A program made the position numbers and the translations under genes. A DNA stretch of 64,000 nucleotides, from assembly GCA_039566865.1 (NCBI GenBank), contig CM076949.1, positions 1,798,001 to 1,862,000 on the forward strand, in the 5' to 3' direction. Origin of the DNA: Aurelia coerulea (taxonomy: Eukaryota; Cnidaria; Scyphozoa; Semaeostomeae; Ulmaridae). The notes under the pieces were generated by a model. It was not told the DNA's origin. It searched no databases and saw only the letters and a list, made by a program, of their open reading frames with translations. Positions 21,001 through 30,962 of the stretch are shown here, one piece after another; positions within the stretch are counted from its first letter, which is position 1; the number at the start of each line of letters is the position of its first letter.

Positions 21001-24000
21001 AATTGGATTATGTTTATAGGTTCACACTGAGTGGAAATAAAAACATCGTTGAACGAATATAAGGAATCACGTCATCAGTCTAGATCCACACAACAATAGT
21101 TGAAAAGATAGAAAAAAAGCGAATTTTGTTGACTTTTCATTCAGTTCAGCTATTGCTGTGTGGATCAATATTGTATCCACACTTAGGCCACATTTTATTT
21201 CAGACAGTCTGAAAATACAGCGTGCAAATGGCTGTTTGGTTCATTTTAACTTCTAATCAATTCTTCGTTCTCTTTTCAGACGAATGTTTCCCCCACTCAA
21301 AGTGAAAGTGCGAGGCTTGGACCCAAAAGCCAGCTACATTTGTCTTATGGACGTTGTGCCAATCGATTGTTATCGCTACAAATACCATGGAGGCCGCTGG
21401 ACGATGGGAGGCAATGGCGATCCTGCGCAATACAAACGAATGTACATTCACCCTTTATCCCCATCCACAGGGGCACAATGGATGGACAAGACAATATCGT
21501 ATCATAAACTCAAACTGACGAATAACACAACGGACAGAACTGGATACGTAAGAATTGAAAGCTGATATTTCAACGTATAAGCGTATTAGGGACCTGTCAT
21601 AAAGTATTACCGGGGAGCGGAGGATATGTGATTTTTTTCCAAAAAAATTTTATGGCCCTGCAAGCACCTCTTTCTCTTTTTACCCCTTCGATCAACTCCC
21701 ATCACAAATCTTATCGGCTACAAATCGCAGTACTAACTTTCAATAACTAATGATCAATCTAAACTTATTCTAAAGGCGATGATGGAGTAGAAGACGGACA
21801 ACTGAACTGAAAAGTGAACACGTTTATTGGGTTACAAAGAGAAACAAAGAGACCTGGAAAAGCGCGGGAATTTTGTCTACATACAAAATCACACTTGCTA
21901 GCCTCCTCCGCAGAGGTCTATTATTATAGGTAACTAGAGAAGGAAATGGTCACTATTAAGTGTGATTTTACGAATAAAAAGAAAGTAATGACATTATAAA
22001 AGCAACAAAATCTGAGAGTTTCTCAAAAGTATACCCATAAATCCGGAGATTCCTCAAAAGCATACCCACAAATCCGGAACTTTCTCCAAAGAGGTTACCC
22101 ATAAATCCGGAACTTCTGATGAAAAAGGTACCCTAAAATATGGCACAACCCCGTACCACCGAGTACTGGAATTACCCCCCCGGGCCCTTATAAACAGAGA
22201 TAGAAAAATTTCATAGCCCATTGTGAAGAAGCACATACATTTCGTGGCCCAAAATTTCATGGTTTATTTTTGAGCGTGCCGATAGCATAAAATTATTCAG
22301 ATGTTTCATTTCTCTTGCATATTTAGAAAATTTTGGTCAGATTCTTGAGATATTTTTGAATTCTCCAAATTTTTTGGGATTTACAAAGAATTTCAAGAGT
22401 TACAAGATTCGGGATTCTCGAAGAATTTCTGAGAGATTTAGAGATTTGTTTGAAGATTTGCACCATTTGTCGGAGGAGATTTAATGGACGGCGTACCAGA
22501 TTTTTCAGAACAAAAGGACTTTTACGGATCTTGGATGGATTTTTCTTGAAAATAAAGGACTTTTGCCAAAGGTGTACGAGATTTTTTGGGAGTGAAATGC
22601 CCCTTACATAAATTTGAAGATTTTAAAGATTTCCTTTGGGATTTTTAAAACTCTGTGAAGATTTTTGAGACTTTCAAAGATTTTTGAGTATTTTTAGAAA
22701 GTGCACTTAAGATTTTGGAAGTGATTTGCCCCTCAGTTTGAGTTCTGTAAAGTACTTGAATACGCTTTCATTTCTGTTACAGGCGATTCTAAATTCGATG
22801 CATAAGTACCAGCCTCGAATTCACTTGGTAAAACATAATGACGTCAATAGCCTACATCATTGCCACTTCAAGTCGTTCAGTTTTAGAGAGACACAGTTCA
22901 TCGCCGTGACAGCGTACCAAAATGAAAAGGTACGTTACATATTTTTTGTAAAAAACTTGGATCAAGGCATAGACGTATTACCCTCGCCATGCTCCTAAAG
23001 AGTTCTGCATTACTTGATGATTGAAAAAAATATATCCTTTGAATGAAAGATGTAACTCATGTTTATTTGATCATAGATAACGCAGCTGAAGATTGAGAAC
23101 AATCCATTTGCCAAAGGATTCCGTCAAAACGGCGCAGGACACAGGCGAACATCAGCATCAAGGTAAACATTGATTACTTACTTATGTCTTAGGGAGTGGT
23201 CATTAAGTATGTGCTATACTGGGGCGGAGAGTATTTACAGAATCTTTATAAAAATTGCAAGCCCCTCCTAACTTTCACTAAAATGTTTCATACCCCTTCA
23301 AAATTTTTGAAAGTTGTTTCATACCCCATCTCGGCTCTTACTGATGAAATTCAACGATTCCATTAAAACAGTCCACGATTCCATTAAACTCCTTGCCCAT
23401 CTCATTGTAACTGCAGTTAGGAAACTTTTCCATATCTGAAGAATCTGAGCTTGATGCAGTTGTATTTTCCAAAACAAGGTCCTCTGCACTATCGTCAGAA
23501 TCAATCAAAGAATCTTCATCAGATTCCAAATAATTTTGGTCTGCTATTTCCTCCTGTAAACTTGTTGAGGCTATATGTGCCTTGATGAAAACAAGTTGCT
23601 CCCTATTCTTCAGCTTGAGAGACTTACACAGTTTGTGGTAGTGGAGATAATACTTGTCCAATTCCTTCACTTTTAACTTGTCTAAAGATCCATCATTAAA
23701 AAGTGTGATCTCCAGAAATTGCAAATGTTCCATTCTGACATGTGAACATTTGAATAACTACTTGGAACATTTGACTAACTACATGGAACATCTAAATAAC
23801 AACTTGGGGCATTTAAGCAACTACTTCGTGAATAGCTATTATACACAACACTCGACAACACTATGAAAGAATTTCTTTAGAAACTGATTTCGATATCATA
23901 CCCCCTCAAAAAATGGCAATACTTATTTCATACCCCACCTTGAAGTACCAAAAAAATCCTGTACCCCTCCTAAATACCTTCCGCCCCAGCATAGCACATA

Positions 24001-26085
24001 CTTAATGAACACTCCCTTATGTCGTCTTTATGGTAAAGTTTTAAAACCTCTCAGGCAAAGATACACCTACCGTAAAAGCTCTATTGGGGGTTTAATCAAT
24101 GTCAGAGACACCAATGCGAGCTTAAAAGAGCTAATGTTAGTAAAGGAGCTCGTTGTAAAAAGAAATTTTAAAATGAATTGTAAAAAGATGCAATTTTTAC
24201 CTCAAAACATATCAAAATCAACATGCAAACTTGTTTTGGTAAATAAATAACTGCATGAATTGCTGAAAAACATTTCTTTGTTCTCAACAGAATCGAGCAC
24301 GGAGCTGCTTCACCCGAAAACCACTCAACAGCATCAAGGAATGGATCAGACTCAGGGCGAGGCAGCACGGAAATAGAACGAGGCTCAGAGGGTAATTTTC
24401 GAAGGCAGACAAAGTCAGGACAGGAAATAGAAGAAGTGGATCTTAGCCAACAAAATAACTATAACATTGGTAAGTTTTTGATACAGCTAGAGGGAAGCTG
24501 CAGGAGAAGCAAATCGTGGGGAAAACTTCGTACACTTTTCTACAAATCCTACAATCTCAAAAATCCTGAAAGTCTTGAAATTTCACAAATCTTCGAAATC
24601 AAAAGGAAGATCCTATAAATCCTCGAAATCTGAAAAGATCCCATAATTTTTCCCAACAAATGATACAGATTCTCGAAAAATCTTGATAATTCTTTGAAAC
24701 TTTCAAACATTGTTAGAAGCCTCGAGGGTCTTGAAAAACCTTGCAAAATTTTGAAAATCTTTGAAAATCTCGAAAATTTTTAAACGATCTGGAAAAATTT
24801 GAAAGTCTCCAAAATATAAAAATCCCAAAAAGTCTTGGGAATCTTAAAAATCTAAGAGATTTTTAAATCCCAAAATCTCGTACGCTATATTTGGAGCGAT
24901 ATGCCCCTCAGGAAATAGAGTTGCTGCACTCGGAGCATGGTTACACTGTAGTTCCTATTTTTGGAAGGCAAGGTGGTCTGTGCCTTTTGGTGCCGTTTTG
25001 AACGGTGCTTTATAGACCCATTTTACTACAAAGTGTTTTGACTTAAAAATATATTTGTAGGACTCTAGGACATGAATTCGAGGAATTATTAAAATTCCGT
25101 TGCAAACAAGATATAAGTCCAAGTTTGTGTATAGAGGCAAGGAGTTCTTTGAAGAGACGAAGTTTGAAGCTTATAAATCAATAAAAGTTTACCATGATCC
25201 TTCGTGGGCCGAATGAAGGCAAAGAGAAACTTACCCTGGTTACCAGCGCCTCAAAATTAGAAGGAAATTGAAAATTTGGAAAAGGAAGAGAGAAGGAAGT
25301 TTTTTTTTCATTTTTATACTTTATTATTTTTTGGCTCTGGTACCCAGGGTAAGAGAAACTAGGCCAATAACAACCTTCAAATAAAACGAAAAGCGGCTCT
25401 GGCGCCACAAAGCATCATGGTTAGGTCTTTAATGAAAAAGATGCAACTGCTACAAGTATGTTCAAGGGTGACTTCCGGGGGTTAATACCCAATGACAAAA
25501 ATAATATGTGCCTGCGGAGGAATGATTTCTATAATTCTGCGGAGGAGAGAAACGTGAGCTCCTCCTCCGTAGTAAATCACAACTGAACTGCCGCGTCTAA
25601 CTACTCATGGTTTAATATCAAATTTAATTGTAATATCCTCACTTTCAGGCTCTAAGAAAGTTCATAACAGGAAAAGAAGATGCCATGGCAAAGGCAACTT
25701 CACTTTACCACAACAAGTCAATTCTGCAGCAACTGACCGAAAACGGGAAAACATCCAAGATGGCGAATTCAATATGCCACAGCCTTACGACTTCGATAAA
25801 TGCATATACGAAGTAGTTCCTGCTCAAAATGAGCAACAAAACGGCAAAGGAGAAACACAGAGACCAAATTACGATGAAATTGACTTACAAGACTTCTCGA
25901 ACATCATTTCAGCAATACCAAGGAATTACCCTTACCCGTATCCATATCCACAGGGTCAGTACCCAAGACAGCAAGACCTCAGGTCATTACTGCAACAAGA
26001 AGAAAATCCAAACGATCCAGACTGCACGAATTCTGCAAATGCGTATAATGGACAACATTATGATTACTACAATAATCAGATGTAA
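15048..26085 (+). CDS. T-box transcription factor, six exons, complete, about 647 aa
   Basis: Exons are 15048-15874, 21280-21547, 22783-22929, 23077-23162, 24291-24469 and 25649-26085 (1944 nt, phases consistent, stop TAA at 26083-26085). The ATG is in AAAATGG context with an in-frame stop 18 nt upstream. The T-box spans about residues 253-440: [91 protein letters not shown] and PFAKGF. The N-terminus has nine 16-residue FSQST..NG repeats and a Q/H/Y-rich stretch; the C-terminus is S/E- and then Y/P-rich (YPYPYPYPQ). The family binds T-site DNA and regulates development. It resembles the Tbx4/5, Tbx15 and Tbx20 types but has unusual residues ([24 protein letters not shown]), so I do not name an orthologue. 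Intron 1 uses GC-AG. Confidence 0.93.
15054..15485 (+). repeat. Nine in-frame 48-bp coding repeats in T-box exon 1
   Basis: Residues 3-146 consist of nine 16-residue units of the form FSQSTxNGxxNxSHPA (for example [16 protein letters not shown]). The length is exactly 16 in every unit, while residues vary at five to six positions. Codons differ between units, so the array is not brand new. The composition (S, N, Q, P, H) predicts disorder. The role is unknown. Confidence 0.92.
15965..18330 (-). mobile_element. 5'-truncated CR1/jockey-like LINE in T-box intron 1
   Basis: The element runs antisense to the T-box gene. Its 3' end is a (TAA)n tail, seen on the plus strand as (ATT)n at 15968-15990. 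The coding part is at 16243-18318. The endonuclease is lost by 5' truncation just upstream of 18318. The (ATT)n tail lies about 95 bp after the GC donor. No clear target duplication was found. Confidence 0.85.
16243..18318 (-). CDS. LINE reverse transcriptase, 691-codon open frame
   Basis: The frame is uninterrupted. It runs from the EN-RT linker ([19 protein letters not shown]) through fingers (SILPAKILKQ-like, [20 protein letters not shown]), palm motifs ([39 protein letters not shown] near residue 378, YADDTTIY at 407-410), thumb ([15 protein letters not shown]) and a C-terminal CNCRIC knuckle. The RT catalytic aspartates are present. The apurinic endonuclease is missing and the true start was probably upstream. 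It encodes reverse transcription of element RNA. The absence of stops suggests a recent insertion. Confidence 0.88.
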   Translation of the reverse strand: MLLKKYLRANDGPFMTKALRKAMMHRKRLRNRYIKNRTEENLKAFKTQRNLCVKLLRKTKSDYYRNLDLGDLTDNRKFWKTVKPVFSNEVQINSSVTLIEDGKMITEDSEIAEIFSNYFANITESLGISEDQAVLSPTNGINDPIEKAIKKYENHPSIKMIKGSCELSQFEFKPVTVSEILLQIEKLNSKKASPLNSIPAKILKQNSDIFAVLIQKIFNSDLSRNNFPKELKTGEISSLFKSLDAFIKKNYRPITVLSSVSKIYERVLESQIKSHALSFLSPLLCGFREGYGTQHALVRLIETCKMTLDKRGIAAALLMDLSKAFDCLNHELLIAKLSAYGFSVSALRLIHSYLSERKQRVKINGSFSTWRETVIGVPQGSVLGPLLFNIYLNDLFMFVKDTQICNYADDTTIYASGNNIESVIKTLESDALKITKWFPNNCMKLNEDKCHLMVFGDKSNNVSINIGSVTINESTEEKLLGVIFDKKLSFKQQVKSLCKKAGQKLHALSRISHFLDTEQLKRMMKAFILSQFNYCPLVWMFCDRTLNNKINHIHERALRITYKDMRTDFDTMLLRDNSVPLHIRNLQLLMTEVFKTKLSLNPSFMKDIFVEKQVSYGLRGCHNLSLPQARTTCYGLETISFLGCRLWQALPNDLKQSDTLSSFKRKIKTWRGEECNCRICRPFVAQVGFSS
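18540..18615. repeat. Purine-rich AGAGAGGCAAAGAGG tract
   Basis: A short polypurine stretch with two copies of GAGAGAGGCAAAGAGG. Low complexity. Confidence 0.6.
20300..20640. repeat. Dispersed AGATTTTT-rich repeat end
   Basis: This is minus-strand text of the same low-complexity family (AAATCCTAAAATCTCG, TTTTGGAGTGATCTGCCGCT) found in later T-box introns at 22300-22735 and 24500-24905. It is preceded by four copies of GCTTATAATTACTTAT-like text at 20310-20370. Confidence 0.5.
20703..20853. mobile_element. MITE, family B (CTTGCCCCAAGTCTATTTCG ends), copy 1
   Basis: The left end AGACTTGCCCCAAGTCTATTTCG and the right end CGAAATAGACTTAGGGCAA are inverted. Copy 2 is at 27112-27227. No ORF. Confidence 0.75.
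21590..22200. mobile_element. Decayed TIR-type element with 28-bp internal repeats, T-box intron 2
   Basis: The right end TTACCCCCCCGGGCCC, preceded by GGCACAACCCCGTACC, resembles the GC-rich end of the composite at 11044-13516. Just inside are four degenerate units of TACCCATAAATCCGGAA-type text (22028-22110). The left limit near 21590 (AGGGACCTGTCATAAAGTA) is uncertain. Confidence 0.45.
22300..22740. repeat. Dispersed GATTTTTGAGA repeat, terminal motif GTGATTTGCCCCTC
   Basis: This low-complexity A/T/G-rich block in T-box intron 2 ends in a short conserved GC-containing motif. Relatives are at 24500-24905, 26460-26735, 26890-27015 and 27340-27545, with a reverse copy at 42390-42450. Confidence 0.6.
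23191..24017. mobile_element. hAT-like element with an acidic ORF, T-box intron 4
   Basis: The left end AGGGAGTGGTCATTAAGTAT and the right end ATACTTAATGAACACTCCCT are near-perfect inverted copies. They extend inward through GTGCTAT-CTGGGGCG and CGCCCCAG-ATAGCAC. Flanking octamers TATGTCTT and TATGTCGT differ at one base, fitting an 8-bp target duplication. A 131-codon ORF lies inside on the minus strand. Related termini occur at 58196-58645 and 60956-61452. Confidence 0.8.
23338..23733 (-). CDS. Acidic 131-aa ORF inside the hAT-like element
   Basis: The protein starts [20 protein letters not shown]. It has a charged helix-like stretch ([33 protein letters not shown]) and then a strongly acidic S/D/E tract ([18 protein letters not shown]). 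It has no recognisable transposase motif. It may be part of a transposon accessory protein or a captured host exon. The composition is protein-like rather than random, but I cannot assign a family. Confidence 0.45.
   Translation of the reverse strand: MEHLQFLEITLFNDGSLDKLKVKELDKYYLHYHKLCKSLKLKNREQLVFIKAHIASTSLQEEIADQNYLESDEDSLIDSDDSAEDLVLENTTASSSDSSDMEKFPNCSYNEMGKEFNGIVDCFNGIVEFHQ
24069..24250. mobile_element. Truncated copy of the ACCGTAAAAGCTCTATT MITE
   Basis: It shares its left end and interior (ATCAAAATCAACATGCAAACTTGTTT) with the complete element at 3568-3831. It lacks the right terminus and ends 40 bp before T-box exon 5. Confidence 0.65.
24500..24910. repeat. Dispersed AAATCTTGAAA-rich repeat, T-box intron 5
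   Basis: This is a block of short AAATC/CTCGAAA units ending GGAGCGATATGCCCCTC, the same family as 22300-22740 with comparable length and 3' motif. Its first bases lie about 30 nt after the exon 5 donor. Confidence 0.6.
24911..25648. other. T-box intron 5 remainder
   Basis: A short inverted pair (CTTACCCTGG-TACCAG at 25230 and CTGG-TACCCAGGGTAAG at 25337-25355) brackets an AT-rich segment and may be a small MITE. No coding signal was found. Confidence 0.4.
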
Positions 26086-26455
26086 GAGTCGCACTGTACA
26101 TTCACATTATGGTGTCGATATTAATCTCCTGTTATTTGGGTCTGCCTATCACTCAATCTTTTAGTTCTTAAAAATGCACACATACACCTCCCCCCATTCC
26201 TCGAAAATGGGCGAATAGGGCATGCTCGAACTAACTAGGATAGCACCAAACCTGGCAGGAACTCTTATTGAAGATTTACTCTCCTGTTCCAAAATTTTGG
26301 AAAAAAATGAAACGAGCTACATATTCCAGGACAGCATGGAAGGGACATTTTCTGGCTCGATTGCACGAGCTAATTTTAAGTTAGTACTTAAAAACGTTCG
26401 ACGACTTTTGAATTTGAAGATTGCTTTGAAATTGAAACAATCATGAAACATTCTC

Positions 26456-26461
26456 AATAAA
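26456..26461 (+). promoter_or_regulatory. Candidate T-box polyadenylation signal AATAAA
   Basis: This is the first AATAAA after the T-box stop, 371 bases downstream, at the edge of a repeat block. It is plausible, but use cannot be judged from sequence alone. Confidence 0.4.
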
Positions 26462-27550
26462 GTCTTACGACGAACACATTCAGAGAATCTCCTAAATCCT
26501 AAAAAATCTTTAAAGTCTTGCGAAATGTCCAAAATATTCGGAGATCTCGATAAATCTTGGAGATCCAAACAATCTTCAAAAACCTTGAGAAAATCTCAAA
26601 GAATCTCAGAAATATTGAAATAATTCTTAAAATGATCTCCAAAAATCTTTCAAAGTCTCAACATTCTTTGAAAAAATCCAAGAAGTTTTAAAAATCATAA
26701 AATCTTCAAGGCTGCTTTTCGAGTGATATGCCCGTCTCTTGTTCGTATTTGACATTTTGTATCTTAATGTCCCATATCTTTAAAACGGTAGGCATACACA
26801 CAAGCAGATCATTTTATTATAGAAAAAGTTGAGTGTAATACTTAGCAATAATTCTGTTCGTTTTAAAAGCACTTGATTGCATCGAGGGACGTATCACTTT
26901 TCCAAAAAAGGAAACGATATTTTTTTAAACAAAACGGATTTTCAGGGATTTTTGTATGAAACAAAAGGACTTTTGACGAAGGGGTACGGGATTTTTAGAG
27001 AGTGATACGCCCCTCGGATAGCGTGATACACTCTTAATATTAATGCATAAACAGCTTATATTTTTAAACGACTTTGTATCTAAAGTTTTAAAAGATTTGA
27101 ACTGAGGCCTAGACTTGCCCCAAGTCTATTTCGTCAACTGTAATAAGTCTATCTGAAAGTATGCTACTTTTCCCTTCAATTTTTTTGATGAAATTTTTTT
27201 GACGAAATAGACTCAGTGCAAGTCTAAGTGAGGCCTGAAGATTCAGCTTCCCGTTAAGCATATACACAAGCATATCATTTTATTATAGAAAAGGCGAGTG
27301 TTATACTTAGCAACAATTCTGTTCGTTTTAAAAGCACTTTGATTGCGCCGAGGGGTGTATCACATTTCCAAAAAAATTGTAAGATATCTTTTTAGACAGC
27401 AGGATTGTCAGGGATTTTTGATTTTATTGATGTAATCAATGTTATAATTCATTTATATAAATCTGTAGTAGAAACGGATTCTTCCTTAAAACGAAAGGAT
27501 TTTTGCTGAAGGTGAACGGGGTTTTTAGAGAGTGATAGGCCCCTCGGATT
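26460..27550. repeat. Three clustered copies of the GCCCCTC-terminated repeat, with MITE family B copy 2 between
   Basis: Blocks end at about 26735 (GAGTGATATGCCCGTC), 27015 (GAGTGATACGCCCCTC) and 27545 (GAGTGATAGGCCCCTC). The last two also share upstream text (GCATACACACAAGCA-like, CAAATCATTTTATTATAGAA) and downstream text (GCGTGATACACTCTTA). This indicates a roughly 540-bp duplication with the MITE at 27112-27227 inserted between. Confidence 0.65.
27112..27227. mobile_element. MITE, family B, copy 2
   Basis: The left end TAGACTTGCCCCAAGTCTATTTCG and the right end GACGAAATAGACTCAGTGCAAGTCTA are inverted. It is shorter than copy 1 at 20703-20853. Confidence 0.7.
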
Positions 27551-27559
27551 GCGTGATAC

Positions 27560-28860
27560 ACTCTTACTATTAATGCATAAACAACTTATATTTTCAAACG
27601 ACTTCGTAACTAAAGTTTTAAAAGATTTGAACTGGGATCTGAAGATTTAGCTTCTTTCTGTTGTCTTGTCTGCACATATAATGAGTAGTGAGTAATTTGA
27701 TTCGATAATTTTGGACTGCAAAATTCATCACCAAAGTAGAAATGTAAGCATCGTTTGGGATGCAGAGTTTGATGACGTAATTGCAGCAGCTTGCGCAGCT
27801 TGATAAGAAGGAAGGCGACAAAATAAGGCTTTTCAATAAAGTTTGTATCATTGACAAAACAGATCCAAAAGAAAATCTTATGATATGCTTCACAATCGAA
27901 TTTTGGTAATGTTTTAAACGGCAGTATGTTTTTTTGGGACACCAGATACTTCGGTCACTTTGGTACGTGATTCCTTGTATTCGTTCAACATTTTTAATCT
28001 GATGTTCCATAAACATCATCCAATTCAATTCGGAAAACTAAGACTCATGTAATCAGTCTAAACTGAACACATACTGGCATACAAGAATTTAGAAAACAAT
28101 GATAATAACAATTTGATTACTCCCAAAAAAATTCAATTCAAATTTGTACATTTTATTTGTTAAATTGTTAAATTGTATTATTCCGATATTCATTAACAAA
28201 CATTTCAATTTTACAATACGAGATCTGCAATTTTATTGAAAGTTATTCGGCAACCTGGTTCAGGAACTTCCAATATATTACAAGTTCGCTATTTTACATG
28301 TTGAAATTTTCATGCTACCACAGGCTTAAAAAATAAAAGAACTTTTAATTAAAAGCAGTAACGTTTTAGTTTATTTGAATAGTTAATTAAGGTCGCATCT
28401 ACATATTCTACCAGCTAAAACGTAAACAAAAGTCTACAAAATTAAAAAATCTAAAAACAAAATAACAATAAAAATTGTCTTACTTAATAATGAAGAAAAA
28501 ATGTAAACTAGAGACTCACTTTGACTTTTCATAAAGCAAATGAAATAAAATAAATTTGGCTATTGTCAATTTTTAGTAAACGAGTCACAACATCCCACAA
28601 CTATCTCCAGAACTATCTTTACTATTAAATTTTGTTCTTCTTAGCTACTTTAAATCTTTTTCATGAATTAACAGTTAAGCTTTGAAAAAAGATAGTCACT
28701 AACACTAAAAACATAACAACAAAATCTTTTCATAAACATAAATATACTCAGTCTGAACCAAATTGTAAGTCCCAAACAGTACTTGTTTCAAAACTTGGGA
28801 CACATGGTCTCTCCCAAGTACGATTATGCACTGAACTATGACGAAAATGTACTCTTAAAC
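27560..28860. other. Intergenic, AT-rich, no gene seen
   Basis: The open frames at 27610-28028 have no conserved motif, overlap each other on the same strand and show no splice context. Treated as non-coding. Confidence 0.4.
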
Positions 28861-28959
28861 ATTTTGAAAATCAAAATTGGGCCTAAGTTACAGTGCCACA
28901 GAAAATAGTTTCAATTTCTCATCATCTCGATCCGAGACTTATAAATTTGCCCCTCCTCC

Positions 28960-29140
28960 ATTTGTAAACAACAGCAGTGCAAGAACTGTCTTTAAAGGGG
29001 CTCCGTCGCCAAACTGTAAACAAATCTGTAAACCCCATTGTTTTAAGCATGTGTCCATTTGCTTTCTGCAGCTTGTTTGGTGGCTCCACCCAAGCCATCA
29101 AAAAGTAACCGTTAAAAATCCACTTATATTCGAGCAATAG
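28960..29140. mobile_element. GGGGCTCCGTCG repeat family, copy 1
   Basis: It contains AAAGGGGCTCCGTCGCCAAA, and downstream GGTGGCTCCACCCAAGCCA and AGTAACCGTTAAAAATCCAC. The same blocks recur at 39573-39850, the second copy carrying a GGTGGCTTGGGTGAAGCCACC palindrome. Non-coding. Confidence 0.65.
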
Positions 29141-29320
29141 TAAGAGATATGAATATTTTCTTTGTCCCTTTATGAAGTACCAAAATTAAGCATCAAAACA
29201 CGCTTTTATTTTGAAAAAAAGACGAACAGTCTGTGTGATGTTGCCTTGCAAACAACCGCAAAATCATCGCGTCGACAGAAATCACAGGGGGTCTAGGAGT
29301 GTCAGTAAAGACTGTGGTTT

Positions 29321-29839
29321 TGGTTTCTTTGCTTCCCTGTGATCCGGTTTACAGTTTATGAAAACATCAAATCCACCTTTTCAAGATAAGAGGTGCGAAA
29401 GCGGAAGTATTTTGTTCTTTGGGATTTTGCATTTTTTAGGCAAAAATCTTGTTCTGCGTACAATGTTTAGCAAAGTAGCAAATTTTCACATTCATACATG
29501 TTTTTATTTCGAAATTATGGCAATTTTGAGAATTTAAAGTCATAAGGGCTTTGACCGTGAAATCAAAACTTTGGACAAATTTTGTCCAAACTTCGATTTT
29601 ACGGTCAAAGCCCTTATGAATTCAAATTCTTTATATCGCCATAATTTCAAAATAAAGACAGGTATGAATGTGAAAATTTGTCTCAACTCTAAACTTTGTA
29701 CGTAGAATAAGAATTTAGCCTAAAAAATGCAAAATCTCCAACAACAAAATACTTCCGCTTTCGCACCTCTGATCTTGAAAAGGTGGATTACATAGCTGTT
29801 GTTTTCATAATCCGGATCACAGGGAATCAAAGGAATCAA
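29321..29839. mobile_element. Foldback element, two arms of about 255 bp with almost no spacer
   Basis: The arms meet near 29575-29582 at TTTGGACAAATTTTGTCCAAA. They run outward through GGGCTTTGACCGTGAAAT, AAGCGGAAGTATTTTGTT and AGGTGGATT to TTTCCCTGTGATCCGG and CCGGATCACAGGGAAT. Small mismatches and indels separate the arms, so the copy is not new. Confidence 0.85.
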
Positions 29840-29858
29840 TACTACATTCTTTACTGGC

Positions 29859-29950
29859 ACTCCTGGGCCCCCTGTTTAAAAATTTCAATAGACCATTTTG
29901 ACATTTGGAAAAGGGATCACTCCTGGGCCCCCTGTTTAAAAATTTCAATG
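29859..29950 (+). repeat. Tandem duplication, 59-bp period
   Basis: CACTCCTGGGCCCCCTGTTT followed by AAAAATTTCAAT occurs at 29859 and again at 29918. The first is followed by AGACCATTTTGACATTTGGAA, also found at 45878. Confidence 0.8.
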
Positions 29951-30962
29951 GTCAATGCTCAATAGATCCCTTGTTTACGGTTTATGATGTACTTCTTCTC
30001 GGACTTACAGTTCACCTCGGATCGAACACTCTCCATGAAAAAGAGATCTGATGTCTATGTTGTCACTATAAAGATCTAAAACCTGCGAGCAGACATTACT
30101 TCTTCCGCTGCGAGGGAGAGCCAACCTCCTTCACAATGGAAAGTAAAGTCTGCACGCAGGTAAGTCTGCACGGAGGTAGCTTGCAGGCTACTCCTCAATT
30201 AACACATTATACAAAATGTCTTTCTGCCACATTTACATGAAAATTCTTATAACAAGTACAAAGCAAATAATATTAATTCTAAATTCATGACTGAACAATA
30301 CTCTTTAATGCGTACGTAAAATTTTATGGGTCTAACTATGAATGTAGAGTTGTATTGATATTGAGCTCAATGTTTATTTAAAACTTCTAACAGCCTACCT
30401 GACAGCGAAATTTAGGACTGAAATTCTTATGTATCCCATCCTCTCCCTGAAAGCTGTAAGAGGATTCAATCTGAAGAAACTGCACTGTACAATAAAATCT
30501 TATAAATTCAACAAATCAGCCCAAAACTAGACACCTCGAATTTCACAGTCATGTTATGTTCGGTTACGTTCTTATAAATGCTATTATTCAGTTACCAAAT
30601 CATTTACATTTTCCAAATTCATATCTGAATCTTAGTTCTCTCTAATTTCTGTGTGCATTGAGATGGCCTTTTATTTTACTTTCATCCTTAATTATTCATT
30701 TACGTGTCAAGTATTTTCATTAACTTTCTCATTTAATTTTACTTATTGCTGCACAATCCTGCACTGTTTTCTGGCCCCTTTCTGCAAATCAGGCAAACAA
30801 CTGGCGAAAAGCTGTATCAATGAGTCGTAAAATAAACCCAATCTGCTAACAATGTTTAATCTTAACTCTGGCCTAGGGCGTTTAAATAAAATAAAGGCAG
30901 AATACAGAAAAAGGTAAGGCCTTCCTCCAGATTCGAATTTCGTTAGGCAACCCTTCCTAATT

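Larger units (their letters stand above)
15875..21279 (+). other. T-box intron 1, GC-AG type, 5405 bp
   Basis: The exon ends GCAGGAAG and the intron starts GCAAGTAAAC, the consensus for GC-AG introns. The acceptor is TCTCTTTTCAG. Joining there restores [10 protein letters not shown], the invariant T-box junction. The only nearby GT (at 15880) would shift the frame and lose the domain. The intron hosts a LINE (15965-18320) and smaller repeats; no other gene was seen between 18400 and 20700. Confidence 0.88.

Noticed and set aside
27610..28028. Two overlapping minus-strand ORFs of 110 and 136 codons
   Set aside because: No conserved residues, low-complexity composition, and they overlap each other in different frames.
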